A stretch of 32,051 bases of DNA from Pseudomonas syringae pv. cilantro (GCF_001293775.1 NZ_LGLN01000039.1:109552-141602); one strand, 5' to 3'; shown: positions 1-8,976, counted from the first letter of the stretch. The notes: generated from the sequence alone by a model not told the origin. Translations and numbers: made by a program.

Positions 1-44
1 ATTGCAGGGAGCTTCCGCAGCTCGGGTTTCTTTTTGGTTGGCAT
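1..44 (-). CDS. Transposase N-terminus (partial, IS256-like)
   Basis: A minus-strand ATG at 44 opens a frame that runs off the left edge after 14 codons, MPTKKKPELRKLPA. A Shine-Dalgarno AGAGG at 56-52 sits 7 bases before the ATG, which supports the start. A lysine-rich N-terminus followed by Leu-Pro is compatible with IS256/mutator transposases, and the neighbouring inverted-repeat-like terminus agrees. Too little of the protein is visible to see any catalytic residue. It could be another transposase family. Confidence 0.45.
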   Translation of the reverse strand, partial: MPTKKKPELRKLPA

Positions 45-97
45 ACATGCACCTCTTACTCATGTTATGCCCAAACACAAAATTTCTGACACCCCCC
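1..97 (-). mobile_element. Edge of an IS256-like insertion sequence
   Basis: The left edge of the window holds the start of a minus-strand transposase-like reading frame and, outside it, an end that looks like an IS256-family terminal inverted repeat (read on the minus strand, a G-run followed by TGTCAGAAATTTTGTGT, about 66-97). The rest of the element lies outside the window, so neither the second inverted repeat nor the target duplication can be checked. The family call rests on the look of the terminus and the start of the protein, and is moderate. Confidence 0.5.
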
Positions 98-212
98 GCA
101 AAAATAATTAAGTCAGTTTCGCTTGAAGAAAAGGCGTCCGTGGGACCAGAGGCTGAACGGACATTTGAAAACCAGCAATAATGGCCTACCGCTACCAAGG
201 AATGTGTAGACC

Positions 213-695
<483 letters not shown>

Positions 696-696
<1 letters not shown>

Positions 697-770
697 TGCT
701 GCGCATAGCCGAAAAAATGGGCGCCGTCGAGCGTCTCGCACCGCGCGTGATGCGCCATTACTTGCAATGA
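696..770 (+). pseudogene. C-terminal tail of an unknown gene cut by the IS fragment
   Basis: Directly after the IS terminus a frame without stops reads LRIAEKMGAVERLAPRVM and then RHYLQ, ending at TGA 768-770. It is too short to be identified. Its stop lies 7 bases before the ATG of the isochorismatase-fold gene, and the GAGG of that gene's ribosome binding site overlaps the stop. The lost gene was therefore probably the upstream member of the same operon, truncated when the IS3 sequence arrived or when it was rearranged. An in-frame ATG at 696 exists but is created at the IS junction. Confidence 0.5.
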
Positions 771-777
771 GGCTTGC

Positions 778-1359
778 ATGACATCTTCGATCCCTTCCCG
801 TGCCCATGGCAAAAAAACCCTGATCATCAACAACATGCAAGTCGATCTGCTGCCCATGATCCAGGGCGCTAGCCGCGTGCTGGAGCATTGCTGCTGGCTG
901 GCGGAGCTTGCCCAGGAAATCGAGCTGCCCGTTGCTCTAGTCTGCCATGAAAAGCTGGGCGCGCTGCCAGCACGACTACGCAAGGCAGCAGGTGTTTGCA
1001 CAACATTCTCCAAATGCCACTTCAATGTGCTCGATGAACGGGGGATCGACATCTTCCGTACCGCTACGCCCGGCAATCACTGGATTTTCGCGGGTGTGGA
1101 AACCCACGTGTGTATCCTGCAATCGGCGCTGGCGCTACGCGCACGCGGTGACCTGGTTTCGGTTGTGGTAGACGCAGTGGCGTCCCGCAGCGTCCTGGAT
1201 CACGAGGTCGCGCTCTCGCGCATGTCACGCCACGGTGTGGAACTGATCACCCGCGAGATGTTGTTCTTCGAAACCATGGCGCAGTCGGAGCGATGCGATT
1301 ACCTGGCGCTGAGCCAACGCTTTCTCGATGGCCGCTACCTGAGGACCTACGGCGAATGA
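778..1359 (+). CDS. Isochorismatase-fold (cysteine hydrolase family) protein
   Basis: This 193-residue protein has the layout of the isochorismatase/nicotinamidase superfamily: a first strand LIINNMQVDLL (15-25), a Lys in FSKCHFN (K79) and the nucleophile region GVETHVCILQSAL with C112. Family members normally use an Asp-Lys-Cys triad. Here the Asp of the usual D-x-Q motif is Asn (N19), while K79 and C112 remain, so activity may be altered or lost. The start ATG has GAGG about 5 bases upstream. It follows a truncated gene tail and precedes an MFS exporter and an ABC-F ATPase on the same strand, so it probably belongs to a small-molecule or resistance operon. The substrate cannot be inferred from sequence. 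Alternatives such as a YcaC-like amidase are equally possible. Confidence 0.8.
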   Translation: MTSSIPSRAHGKKTLIINNMQVDLLPMIQGASRVLEHCCWLAELAQEIELPVALVCHEKLGALPARLRKAAGVCTTFSKCHFNVLDERGIDIFRTATPGNHWIFAGVETHVCILQSALALRARGDLVSVVVDAVASRSVLDHEVALSRMSRHGVELITREMLFFETMAQSERCDYLALSQRFLDGRYLRTYGE

Positions 1360-1417
1360 CTCGGATTGCCGCACCTGACACCATGCCCAATCGCACCTTT
1401 TTCGCAAGGAGCCAGCC

Positions 1418-2647
1418 ATGACCGCCGTTCTCTCGCAGACACCCGCCACTGCCAAGGCCACGCCCTTGATCCTGCTGATGATCATTTTCATCGACGGCCT
1501 GGGCACGGCATTGCTGCTGCCGATGCTACCGATGCTGCTCGACCCGGGCGACCCTGCGGGGGTGGTTTTCGGCAGCGCACCTACTGCCGCTCGGACCGCA
1601 TGGCTCTACGGCGTGCTGTTGGCAGGCTACGCCTTTGCGATGATGGTGGGCGCGCCTCTGCTGGGTGCGCTTTCAGACCGCATCGGGCGGCGCCCAACGC
1701 TTCTGCTTGCGGTGACAGGGTCGGTCGCCGGTTATGCCCTGAGCACTTGGGCCGTGAGCGTGGGCAGCGTGGGCTTGCTGATCGCCGGGCGCTTGCTGGG
1801 AGGCACCTTCGCCGGTAGCGTCCCGGTAGCACAGGCCATGCTGGTCCAGACCCCCGACAGCGCAATGAAACGCATTGGTTGGGTAATGTTTGCCATGACT
1901 GCGGGGTTTTTCACCGGTCCCGCGCTCACGGGCATCCTGCTAGCAGCTCATACACCGGGAGCTAGCCTGCTCCTGCCCTTGCAGGTCGCGCTGACCCTCA
2001 GCGTGCTGTGCCTGTTGATGGCCTTCTTGCTGCCCTCTACCCCAGCTCCGGCTGCAACAATGGGCCCATCGCTGATCAGACAGGTCTTGAACGGCTTCAC
2101 CTCGCCAGCCACGCGCAGACCATTGTTTGCGCTGCTCTGGCTGCAAATCGGCTGGAATCTCTTTTACCAGTACTTGCCCTGGATGCTCGCACGCCAGAGC
2201 CAGACCGTAGGCAGCATCAGCCTACTGCTAACAGTGGTCGGGATCGGCATGTGCATCGCCTTCATCTGGGTGGCCGGAGCCTTGCAAACCCGGTATCCAG
2301 CGCCACAGATCGCGCGCGCTGCCATCCCCGTGCTGGTGGTAAGCTGCGCATTGCTAGCGGCCACGCTCGACAACTCGCTTGCCCTGGTTTTCGGTGCGCT
2401 TGCCGCGATCGCCTATGGGGTGGCCTACACTGCCTTGATCGGGCATGACTTGGCATGCGAGCAGTCAAGCCTGCGTGGCACGGTGCTGGGCATCGCCGCT
2501 TCACTGGCTGCCGGCGCCGCAGCCGTCACGGCGTTGCTCGGCGGGATAATCGGCGTCTGGGGCAATCTGCTTCTGGCCTCGTTGAGCGTGGCTGCGCTGG
2601 CCCTGAGCTGGGTCATCCTGGTTTTGGGAAGAGATCGAGATGAGTAG
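1418..2647 (+). CDS. MFS transporter, probable drug or metabolite exporter
   Basis: This 409-residue inner-membrane protein has about 12 hydrophobic segments. The first spans about residues 17-37, and the MFS motif A, GALSDRIGRRP, lies at 83-93 between helices 2 and 3. A glycine/proline-rich stretch FFTGPALTG fits motif C, typical of drug:H+ antiporters. The length and the central hydrophilic loop match the 12-helix tetracycline/multidrug exporter type. The start ATG is preceded by AAGGAG at 1406-1411. Its stop codon overlaps the start of the ABC-F gene, indicating one transcript and translational coupling. Pairing an exporter with an ABC-F protein suggests protection against a ribosome-active compound. 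This is inference; no substrate is predicted. Confidence 0.85.
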   Translation: MTAVLSQTPATAKATPLILLMIIFIDGLGTALLLPMLPMLLDPGDPAGVVFGSAPTAARTAWLYGVLLAGYAFAMMVGAPLLGALSDRIGRRPTLLLAVTGSVAGYALSTWAVSVGSVGLLIAGRLLGGTFAGSVPVAQAMLVQTPDSAMKRIGWVMFAMTAGFFTGPALTGILLAAHTPGASLLLPLQVALTLSVLCLLMAFLLPSTPAPAATMGPSLIRQVLNGFTSPATRRPLFALLWLQIGWNLFYQYLPWMLARQSQTVGSISLLLTVVGIGMCIAFIWVAGALQTRYPAPQIARAAIPVLVVSCALLAATLDNSLALVFGALAAIAYGVAYTALIGHDLACEQSSLRGTVLGIAASLAAGAAAVTALLGGIIGVWGNLLLASLSVAALALSWVILVLGRDRDE

Positions 2648-4271
2648 CGACAACGCCACCTTGATCATCAAAGACCTGACCTTGCGCCTGCCGGACGGCA
2701 GGCCGCTGTTCTCGGGGCTTAACGCAACGTTCTCCAGGCAGTTCACCGGCATCGTCGGGCCCAACGGCAGCGGCAAATCGATGTTGGCGCAGATCATGGC
2801 GGGTCGCCTGACCGCGAGCGAAGGCAGCGTCCAGTGTGCTGGCAGTGTCGGTTATTTGCCGCAATGGCTCGGGCCTATCGACGGGACCGTTGCCGACCTG
2901 CTGGGGGTACATAACGCTTTGCAGGCCTTGGCAGAGGTCGAGGCGGGCGCCTGCGACCCAGCGCTGTTCGACCTGATCGACGACCGCTGGAACCTGCCGG
3001 GCGATATCCACGCCTGTCTGACGCGCTTGGGCCTAGCCCATCTGCCGCTTGATCGCGCAAGCGAGGCCTTGAGCGGAGGCGAGACTGTACGCCTGATGCT
3101 CGCCGGTCTGCGCCTCGGCGGCGCGCGGGTATTGATACTCGACGAGCCCACCAACCATCTGGATCGCCAGGCCCGCGAGCAGTTGAGCAAAGAGCTGCGC
3201 CAAGGCAAGGAAACCCGCATTGTCATCTCCCACGACCGGGCGCTGCTGGAACATGCCGATCGTATCCTCGAGCTTCGCAGCGACGCGCTGGTTCAATACA
3301 GCGGCGGCTACAACAACTATCGCGAGCAGCGCCAGGCCGAGCAGGACAACGCACAGGCTGCACTGGTCAGGGCACGCGCGGCACGCGACAGCGTCGAGCA
3401 GCAGATCACCATGGCCCGCCAGCGCGAAGTGCAAAGTGCCAGTCATGGTCGTAAGGTGGCGCGTGCCACAGGCACCCCGGCCATCGTCGCCAATGCGCAG
3501 GCAGAGCGCGCCGAGCAGCACAGCGGCCATCAGCGCATCCAGCAGGCGCGTCTGAGCCAAATGGCGCGAGAGCGTGTCGACCAGGCCAATGCGAACGTCG
3601 AGCCGGTACGCCCAAGCCAACTGCTCGCCCCGACCGGCCTGGTCGCCAACGCGACCCAAGTGGTCACGCTCGAACACTGCGAGCTCCCCTACGGCCCCCC
3701 CGACAGCCGCTTCATCGATCTCACCCTGCACGGCCCGATGCGAGTCGCGGTGATGGGGCCGAACGGCTGCGGAAAATCAACCCTGCTGAAGGTGATAGCC
3801 GGGCAACTGGCGCCCGCCAGCGGCATCACCCGGCATATCTTACGCACTCACCTGATCGACCAGCACGCTCAAACCTTCGACCCCGAGCACAGTATCGAGC
3901 AGGTGCTACGCAATGAGCTGGGCACTGTCGAGGAGGGCCGCTTTCGCCAGGTCTTCGCCAACGCCGGGCTCGACGCTCGGCAGATGGCTACGCCATTCGG
4001 TCGGCTCAGTGGTGGCGAGCGCCTGCGCGCAACGCTCGCCTGGCTGGCAGGCGGCCCCGAACAGACGCAACTGTTGCTGCTCGACGAAGTGAACAACCAT
4101 CTCGACATCGCGGCCTTGGAAGCAGTCGAGCAGTTGCTCGGACAATTCAAAGGCGCGCTCATAGTGAGTGCTCACGATCCTGATTTTCTGCAGGCCTTGG
4201 AATTGACGCACCAGTTCATCTGGCAACCAACAGGTTGGCGCTACGAGCCGTGGGATGATGGCGGGCAATGA
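2640..4271 (+). CDS. ABC-F family ATPase, possible ribosome protection protein
   Basis: This 543-residue protein carries two ABC nucleotide-binding domains in one chain and no membrane segments, the ABC-F architecture. Domain 1 has Walker A GPNGSGKS (40-47), signature LSGGE (144-148), Walker B and D-loop VLILDEPTNHLD (164-175) and switch SHD (197-199). A charged helical linker (about 225-320) follows; in this family it reaches toward the ribosomal P-site tRNA. Domain 2 has Walker A GPNGCGKS (373-380), LSGGE (456-460), then LLLLDEVNNHLD (478-489) instead of the usual DEPTNHLD. ABC-F proteins act on ribosomes, either as translation factors (EttA, Uup) or as antibiotic resistance factors. Its start lies 8 bases inside the MFS gene. 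The operon context favours resistance, but a specific drug cannot be read from the sequence. Confidence 0.85.
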   Translation: MSSDNATLIIKDLTLRLPDGRPLFSGLNATFSRQFTGIVGPNGSGKSMLAQIMAGRLTASEGSVQCAGSVGYLPQWLGPIDGTVADLLGVHNALQALAEVEAGACDPALFDLIDDRWNLPGDIHACLTRLGLAHLPLDRASEALSGGETVRLMLAGLRLGGARVLILDEPTNHLDRQAREQLSKELRQGKETRIVISHDRALLEHADRILELRSDALVQYSGGYNNYREQRQAEQDNAQAALVRARAARDSVEQQITMARQREVQSASHGRKVARATGTPAIVANAQAERAEQHSGHQRIQQARLSQMARERVDQANANVEPVRPSQLLAPTGLVANATQVVTLEHCELPYGPPDSRFIDLTLHGPMRVAVMGPNGCGKSTLLKVIAGQLAPASGITRHILRTHLIDQHAQTFDPEHSIEQVLRNELGTVEEGRFRQVFANAGLDARQMATPFGRLSGGERLRATLAWLAGGPEQTQLLLLDEVNNHLDIAALEAVEQLLGQFKGALIVSAHDPDFLQALELTHQFIWQPTGWRYEPWDDGGQ

Positions 4272-4567
4272 ATAGCGAAGGCTGAATTACGATTTGGGCA
4301 TCGACAGGTGAGAAATTTCCGAATCTGAAGCCCGGCACTTCAAGGCATCGTGCGCAAAGAACTATCCTACGCCAGCTCCAGACGCTTCGCCGTTGTTTGA
4401 CTTGGTAAGCAGCGCTAACTTCCCCGAGTCGTCATTTGGCGAGCAGGTGTGAGAGCCCGGCGATACATCGTATCAACGTTATCCATTCTGCCCCGACAAA
4501 AGGCCAGGGCAGAGTGTATGACAACCTTTATTTTTTGGAAGCAGTAAAAACTACTCCTGTGGATAAC
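4272..4567. other. Intergenic region between the accessory operon and glmS (attTn7 neighbourhood)
   Basis: No open frame or RNA gene is recognisable in these 296 bases between two convergent genes. A short stem with arms CTGCCC and GGGCAG (4487-4513) is present but has no T-tract. The first 20-50 bases after the glmS stop are where Tn7-type elements insert in many bacteria. I see no Tn7 terminal sequence. A perfect DnaA box touches the glmS stop. Confidence 0.5.
4558..4566 (-). promoter_or_regulatory. DnaA box next to glmS stop
   Basis: A perfect TTATCCACA on the minus strand. Read in the direction of glmS, the stop and box together are TGAGTTATCCACAG, the same 14 bases as after glmU. Confidence 0.6.
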
Positions 4568-6403
4568 TCACTCCACCGTCACTGACTTCGCCAGATTCCG
4601 CGGCTGGTCAACATCCGTCCCTTTTAACACCGCCACATAATACGAAAGCAACTGCAACGGAATGGTGTAAAGAATCGGCGCCAGCGCGTCGATGATGTGC
4701 GGCATGGCGATGACGTGGGTGCCTTCTCCGTCTTTCATGCCGGCCTGTTCATCGGCGAAGACGATTAGCTCGCCACCGCGCGCGCGGACTTCCTGTAGGT
4801 TGGATTTAAGTTTTTCCAGCAGTTCGTTATTGGGTGCGACGGTAACGACCGGCATGTCGGCATCGACCAATGCCAGCGGGCCGTGTTTGAGTTCGCCTGC
4901 GGGGTAGGCTTCGGCGTGGATGTAGGAAATTTCCTTGAGCTTGAGCGCCCCTTCCATTGCCACCGGGAATTGTGCGCCACGGCCGAGGAACAGGGTGTGG
5001 TGCTTCTCGGCGAACAGCTCGGCGACTTTCTCGATGGTGCCGTCCATGGCCAGCGCTTCGCCCAAACGGGTTGGCAGGCGTCGCAGTTCTTCGACCAGTT
5101 GTGCTTCGACGCCCTCCTCCAATGAGCCTTTGACCTGGCCCAACGACAGAGTCAGCAGCAGCAAGGCAACCAGTTGCGTAGTGAATGCCTTGGTCGATGC
5201 CACACCGATTTCCGGACCGGCCTGGGTCAGCAGGGTCAGATCGGACTCACGGACCAGCGAGCTGATGCCCACGTTGCAGATCGCCAGGCTGGCCAAAAAG
5301 CCCAGCTCTTTGGCGTTGCGCAATGCAGCGAGGGTGTCGGCGGTTTCGCCTGATTGCGAAATCGAGACGAACAGGGTGTCCGGCTGAATCACGACCTTGC
5401 GGTAGCGGAACTCGCTGGCTACTTCTACTTGGCAAGGTATGCCAGCGATGCCTTCAAGCCAGTAACGCGCGACCATGCCGGCGTGATAGCTGGTGCCGCA
5501 CGCGACGATCTGAACATTGCGAACCTTGGCGAACAGCTCGGCTGCCTGGGGACCAAACGCGTGAACCAGAACCTGCTGCTGACCCAGACGACCTTCGAGG
5601 GTGCGCTGTACCACTTTTGGCTGCTCGTGGATTTCCTTGAGCATGAAGTGACGATATTCGCCTTTGTCAGCCGCTTCCGCACCTTCATGGTATTGCACCA
5701 TCTCACGCTCGACCGGCAGACCGTCAACAGTCCATATCTGCACGCTGTCGCGACGGATCTCGGCGATGTCGCCTTCTTCCAAGTACATGAAACGGTCGGT
5801 GACCTGACGCAGCGCCATTTGATCGGAGGCCAGGAAGTTTTCCCCCATGCCAATGCCGATTACCAGCGGGCTGCCACTGCGAGCGGCCAGCAGACGATCC
5901 GGTTGTGCAGCGCTGATCACGGCCAGGCCATAAGCACCGTGGAGTTCTTTCACAGCAGCCTTGAGGGCGACAGCCAGATCAGGCGTGTCCTTAAGCTTGT
6001 GGTGCAACAGGTGAACGATGACTTCGGTGTCGGTATCGGACACGAACACATAACCCAGAGCCTTGAGCTGTTCGCGCAAGGCCTCATGGTTTTCGATGAT
6101 GCCGTTGTGGACAACGGCCAGCGTGTCGGCCGAAAAATGTGGGTGAGCATTGCGCTCGCACGGCGCCCCGTGTGTGGCCCAGCGGGTGTGGGCAATGCCC
6201 AGGCGACCGGTCAACGGCCCGCCTGCCAGTGCTTGCTCCAGTTCACTGACCTTGCCGGAGCGACGGCGGCGTTCGAGGGTGCCTTCGTTACTGAAAACAG
6301 CCACGCCCGCGCTGTCGTAGCCCCGGTATTCAAGGCGCTTGAGGCCTTCGAGCAAAATGGCCGTGATATTACGTTCAGCAACGGCGCCGACGATTCCACA
6401 CAT
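4568..6403 (-). CDS. glmS: Glutamine-fructose-6-phosphate aminotransferase (isomerizing)
   Basis: GlmS converts fructose-6-phosphate and glutamine to glucosamine-6-phosphate, the first step toward UDP-GlcNAc for peptidoglycan and LPS. The 611-residue length is normal. The N-terminal glutaminase has the nucleophile Cys2 (MCGIVG), RWATHG (74-79) and NGIIEN (100-105). Two SIS domains follow, the first with ACGTSYHAG (301-309) and SQSGETADT (349-357). The conserved C-terminal tail ends LAKSVTVE. The start has AGGAG just upstream and lies 9 bases after the glmR stop, so the two genes form one operon. The 3' end of glmS is the recognition site of Tn7-type elements, consistent with accessory genes lying beyond it. 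Confidence in function is very high. Confidence 0.98.
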   Translation of the reverse strand: MCGIVGAVAERNITAILLEGLKRLEYRGYDSAGVAVFSNEGTLERRRRSGKVSELEQALAGGPLTGRLGIAHTRWATHGAPCERNAHPHFSADTLAVVHNGIIENHEALREQLKALGYVFVSDTDTEVIVHLLHHKLKDTPDLAVALKAAVKELHGAYGLAVISAAQPDRLLAARSGSPLVIGIGMGENFLASDQMALRQVTDRFMYLEEGDIAEIRRDSVQIWTVDGLPVEREMVQYHEGAEAADKGEYRHFMLKEIHEQPKVVQRTLEGRLGQQQVLVHAFGPQAAELFAKVRNVQIVACGTSYHAGMVARYWLEGIAGIPCQVEVASEFRYRKVVIQPDTLFVSISQSGETADTLAALRNAKELGFLASLAICNVGISSLVRESDLTLLTQAGPEIGVASTKAFTTQLVALLLLTLSLGQVKGSLEEGVEAQLVEELRRLPTRLGEALAMDGTIEKVAELFAEKHHTLFLGRGAQFPVAMEGALKLKEISYIHAEAYPAGELKHGPLALVDADMPVVTVAPNNELLEKLKSNLQEVRARGGELIVFADEQAGMKDGEGTHVIAMPHIIDALAPILYTIPLQLLSYYVAVLKGTDVDQPRNLAKSVTVE

Positions 6404-6412
6404 GGTTATCTC

Positions 6413-7180
6413 CTAGCTGACAGCAGCACAAATCAGATTGATGCCGCGGGCCTGTATCTGATCGCGTGCCTCACTGGACAGGCGATCATCAGTAATAAGG
6501 GTGTGGATACTGCTCCAGGGCAGTTCCAGATTGGGGATCTTGCGACCGACCTTGTCGGCTTCGACCATGACCACCACTTCCCGGGCGACTTCCGCCATGA
6601 CCCGGCTCAAGCCCAGCAGCTCGTTGAAGGTGGTGGTGCCACGAACCAGATCGATGCCGTCGGCACCAATGAACAGCTGATCAAAGTCGTAGGAGCGCAG
6701 TACCTGCTCCGCGACCTGCCCCTGAAAGGACTCCGAGTGCGGGTCCCACGTTCCGCCCGTCATCAACAGGACCGGTTCGTGTTCCAGCTCGGTCAGGGCA
6801 CGCGCAACATGCAGGGAATTGGTCATGACCACCAGGCCGGGCTGCTGGCCCAGCTCAGGAATCAATGCCGCCGTAGTACTGCCGCTGTCGACGATGATTC
6901 TGGCGTGCTCGCGAATTCTGCAAACCGCAGCGCGGGCGATGGCCTGTTTGTAACGGGAAACCGGCTGACTGCCATCGCTTATAAGCTCGTGAGGAAGCGG
7001 CACTGCGCCCCCGTAACGACGCAACAGCAGACCGTTGGTTTCAAGTGCAGCCAGATCCTTTCGAATCGTAACTTCTGAAGTTTCAAAGCGTCTGGCCAAA
7101 TCGTCCACACTGACTTCGCCTTGCTCGTTTAGCAGGGCGAGAATGTTGTGACGACGTTGTGGTGTATTGCGCTTCGACAT
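6413..7180 (-). CDS. glmR: DeoR-family transcriptional regulator beside glmS
   Basis: This 255-residue regulator has an N-terminal winged helix-turn-helix (about 23-48, SVDDLARRFETSEVTIRKDL) and a C-terminal DeoR sugar-phosphate sensor with DSGSTT (98-103) and the later FIGADG motif. The DeoR family usually binds phosphorylated sugars, and here the position directly before glmS suggests amino-sugar control. The name glmR is used for this Pseudomonas locus, from memory. I chose the ATG at 7180 (MSKRNTPQRR) over an upstream in-frame TTG at 7219, because AAGG precedes the ATG at a suitable distance and family members begin there. An inverted repeat TTCGTT-9-AACGAA just upstream is a candidate operator for self-control of the glmR-glmS operon. 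Confidence 0.9.
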   Translation of the reverse strand: MSKRNTPQRRHNILALLNEQGEVSVDDLARRFETSEVTIRKDLAALETNGLLLRRYGGAVPLPHELISDGSQPVSRYKQAIARAAVCRIREHARIIVDSGSTTAALIPELGQQPGLVVMTNSLHVARALTELEHEPVLLMTGGTWDPHSESFQGQVAEQVLRSYDFDQLFIGADGIDLVRGTTTFNELLGLSRVMAEVAREVVVMVEADKVGRKIPNLELPWSSIHTLITDDRLSSEARDQIQARGINLICAAVS

Positions 7181-7193
7181 AACTGCCTTAAGT

Positions 7194-7214
7194 TTCGTTT
7201 TGAAAGATAACGAA
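7194..7214. promoter_or_regulatory. Candidate GlmR operator (inverted repeat)
   Basis: Perfect 6-base arms TTCGTT (7194-7199) and AACGAA (7209-7214) are separated by 9 bases, 14 bases upstream of the glmR start. DeoR-type regulators often bind TTTCG-type repeats near their own genes. Binding is inferred. Confidence 0.45.
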
Positions 7215-7277
7215 GGCAATCAAAACCTATTTTTTGGGTTTGGTCAATGCTGAAGGGTTTGGCAGTGCATTCTCAGT

Positions 7278-7322
7278 GGAGCATGAGGAACGAGATTCTT
7301 GTAATTCCCGTTCCAGTGCTCC
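7278..7322. repeat. Palindromic intergenic repeat, P. syringae type
   Basis: An imperfect stem of two paired blocks: GGAGCA (7278-7283) with TGCTCC (7317-7322), and GGAACG (7287-7292) with CGTTCC (7309-7314). It resembles, from memory, a GC-rich palindrome frequent between P. syringae genes. It could stall or stabilise the transcript between glmU and glmR. Confidence 0.5.
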
Positions 7323-7371
7323 GTTTTCAGAGGTATGCATAGGCCCGCTGGACCAGCTCAGGATGCATTTC

Positions 7372-7452
7372 GTGGGAGCGGACTTGTCCGCGAAAACTAT
7401 TCACAAAGATTCCAAGACGTGAGATGGCATTCGCGGACGAGTCCGCTCCCAC
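7372..7452. repeat. REP doublet (REPIN-like inverted pair)
   Basis: Two inverted copies of a Pseudomonas REP sequence: GTGGGAGCGGACTTGTCCGC at 7372-7391 (followed by GAA), and the reverse form TTCGCGGACGAGTCCGCTCC beginning at 7430. Each copy contains its own small palindrome around GCGGAC/GTCCGC. Inverted REP pairs are mobilised by RAYT transposases encoded elsewhere; none is in this window. Confidence 0.85.
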
Positions 7453-7473
7453 AGAGCGTCATTTTCCTAGGGC

Positions 7474-7482
7474 TGTGGATAA
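7474..7482 (-). promoter_or_regulatory. DnaA box next to glmU stop
   Basis: A perfect TTATCCACA on the minus strand, separated from the glmU stop by one base; the combined string equals the one after glmS. Confidence 0.6.
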
Positions 7483-7483
7483 C

Positions 7484-8851
7484 TCAGTCTTTCTTGATCT
7501 TCACCGGCCGTTTCCAGCCCTCGATGTTGCGTTGGCGGGCGCGGGCCACGCCAAGTTGTTCAGCAGGTACACTCTGAGTGATGGTCGAACCGGCTGCAGT
7601 CGTCGCACCATCCAAGATATCCACAGGCGCAACCAGAGAGTTGTTGGAACCGATGAAGACGTCTGCACCCAACGTGGTCTTGTGCTTGTTGGCACCATCG
7701 TAGTTACAGGTGATGGTACCGGCGCCGATATTGGTGCGTGCGCCAACCTCGGCGTCGCCCAAGTACGTCAGGTGGCCGACCTTGGCACCCTCACCCAGAT
7801 TCGCATTCTTGAGTTCGACAAAGTTACCCACATGCGCATTGGCCCCCAACACGCTGCCTGGTCGCAGGCGGGCAAACGGACCTGCGTCACTGCCCTCACC
7901 CAGGATCGCGCCTTCGATGTGGCTGTTGGCTTTGACGACGACACCCTTGCGCAAGGTGCTGTCCTTGATAACGCAGTTCGGACCGATGACCACGTCATCC
8001 TCGATCACGACCTTGCCTTCAAGAATCACATTGATATCGATCAGCACGTCGCGCCCGACGCTGACGTCACCGCGCACATCGAATCGAGCTGGGTCACGCA
8101 GGGTCACGCCAGCCGCCATCAGACGACGGGCTTCGCGCATCTGATAATGACGCTCAAGCTCCGAAAGTTGTTTGCGATCATTGGCGCCCTGCACTTCCAT
8201 CGCATCGTGAGGCTGTTCGGTAGCCACCATAAGGCCGTCATTCACTGCCATGGCGATCACGTCGGTCAGGTAGAACTCGCCCTGCGCGTTGTTGTTGGAA
8301 AGACGACCGAGCCAGTCTTCGAGATGCATGGCAGGCACCGCGAGAATACCGGTGTTGCCCTCGTTGATTGCCCTCTGCGCATCAGAGGCGTCCTTGTGCT
8401 CGACGATGGCACAGACGCGTTGCTGATCATCACGAACGATACGACCATAGCCCGTGGGATCATCCAGCTTCACGGTCAACAAGCCGAGTTGCTTGGGTGT
8501 CACCCGCTTGAGCAGGCGCTGAAGTGTTTCAACTTCGATCAGCGGTACATCGCCGTACAGAATCAATACGGTCTCAGCGGTCAACGCGGGCAGCGCCTGA
8601 GCGACCGCGTGGCCAGTGCCCAGCTGTTTATCCTGCATCACGAAATTCAAGTCATCAGCCGCCAGTTGCTCGCGCACGATGTCCGCACCATGCCCGATCA
8701 CCACATGGATGCCGACTGGGGATAACTGCCGGGCGCTGTGGATAACATGGCCAAGCATGGAGTTGCCTGCCACCGGATGCAGAACCTTGGGCAGCGCGGA
8801 ACGCATCCGGGTACCTTGGCCAGCAGCGAGAATAACGATATCGAGAGACAT
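7484..8851 (-). CDS. glmU: Bifunctional N-acetylglucosamine-1-phosphate uridyltransferase / glucosamine-1-phosphate acetyltransferase
   Basis: GlmU carries out the last two steps to UDP-GlcNAc in the cytoplasm. The 455-residue length is typical. The N-terminal nucleotidyltransferase begins with the signature LAAGQGTRM (8-16) followed by Lys22 of LPKVLHP. The C-terminal half is a left-handed beta-helix of hexapeptide repeats, with the acetyltransferase region GHLTYLGD and [11 protein letters not shown] near residues 360-390. It shares a pathway with glmS, but glmR and a REP pair lie between them and the gap is about 300 bases. Separate regulation is therefore likely. It lies downstream of the atp terminator on the same strand. 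Ordinary base composition and no defects. Confidence 0.98.
   Translation of the reverse strand: MSLDIVILAAGQGTRMRSALPKVLHPVAGNSMLGHVIHSARQLSPVGIHVVIGHGADIVREQLAADDLNFVMQDKQLGTGHAVAQALPALTAETVLILYGDVPLIEVETLQRLLKRVTPKQLGLLTVKLDDPTGYGRIVRDDQQRVCAIVEHKDASDAQRAINEGNTGILAVPAMHLEDWLGRLSNNNAQGEFYLTDVIAMAVNDGLMVATEQPHDAMEVQGANDRKQLSELERHYQMREARRLMAAGVTLRDPARFDVRGDVSVGRDVLIDINVILEGKVVIEDDVVIGPNCVIKDSTLRKGVVVKANSHIEGAILGEGSDAGPFARLRPGSVLGANAHVGNFVELKNANLGEGAKVGHLTYLGDAEVGARTNIGAGTITCNYDGANKHKTTLGADVFIGSNNSLVAPVDILDGATTAAGSTITQSVPAEQLGVARARQRNIEGWKRPVKIKKD
8737..8745 (-). promoter_or_regulatory. DnaA box inside glmU
   Basis: A perfect TTATCCACA within codons for Val-Ile-His-Ser. Confidence 0.5.
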
Positions 8852-8921
8852 GATAGGACTACCAACTGAGCGGCAACCGGACCGAAGGCGGGCTGACTTG
8901 AAAGAGGAAATCTGAAAAAAG

Positions 8922-8949
8922 AAAAAGGGTAGCCGAGGCTACCCTTTTT
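8922..8949 (-). terminator. Terminator of the atp operon
   Basis: Stem GGGTAGCC (8927-8934) and GGCTACCC (8937-8944) with a 2-base centre, flanked by five A and five T, so it can work in both directions. It lies 28 bases beyond the atpC stop and before glmU, separating the two transcription units. Confidence 0.85.
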
Positions 8950-8976
8950 CTCAATCGCGCATCGAGTGCAGCAGGG

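Noticed and set aside
4487..4513. Hairpin with CTGCCC/GGGCAG arms as terminator of glmS or the ABC-F gene
   Set aside because: No run of T follows on either strand, and the stem is short.
4510..4560. Tn7 right end near the attTn7 position
   Set aside because: No Tn7-type terminal repeats were seen and no tns genes are in the window; only the location fits.
5354..7078. Long + strand open frame (574 codons) opposite glmS and glmR
   Set aside because: It is antisense to two well-supported genes and crosses their boundary; it shows no motif or ribosome binding site and is explained by the codon bias of the other strand.
7424..8725. 433-codon + strand frame opposite glmU
   Set aside because: Antisense to the clear GlmU coding sequence; no independent support.
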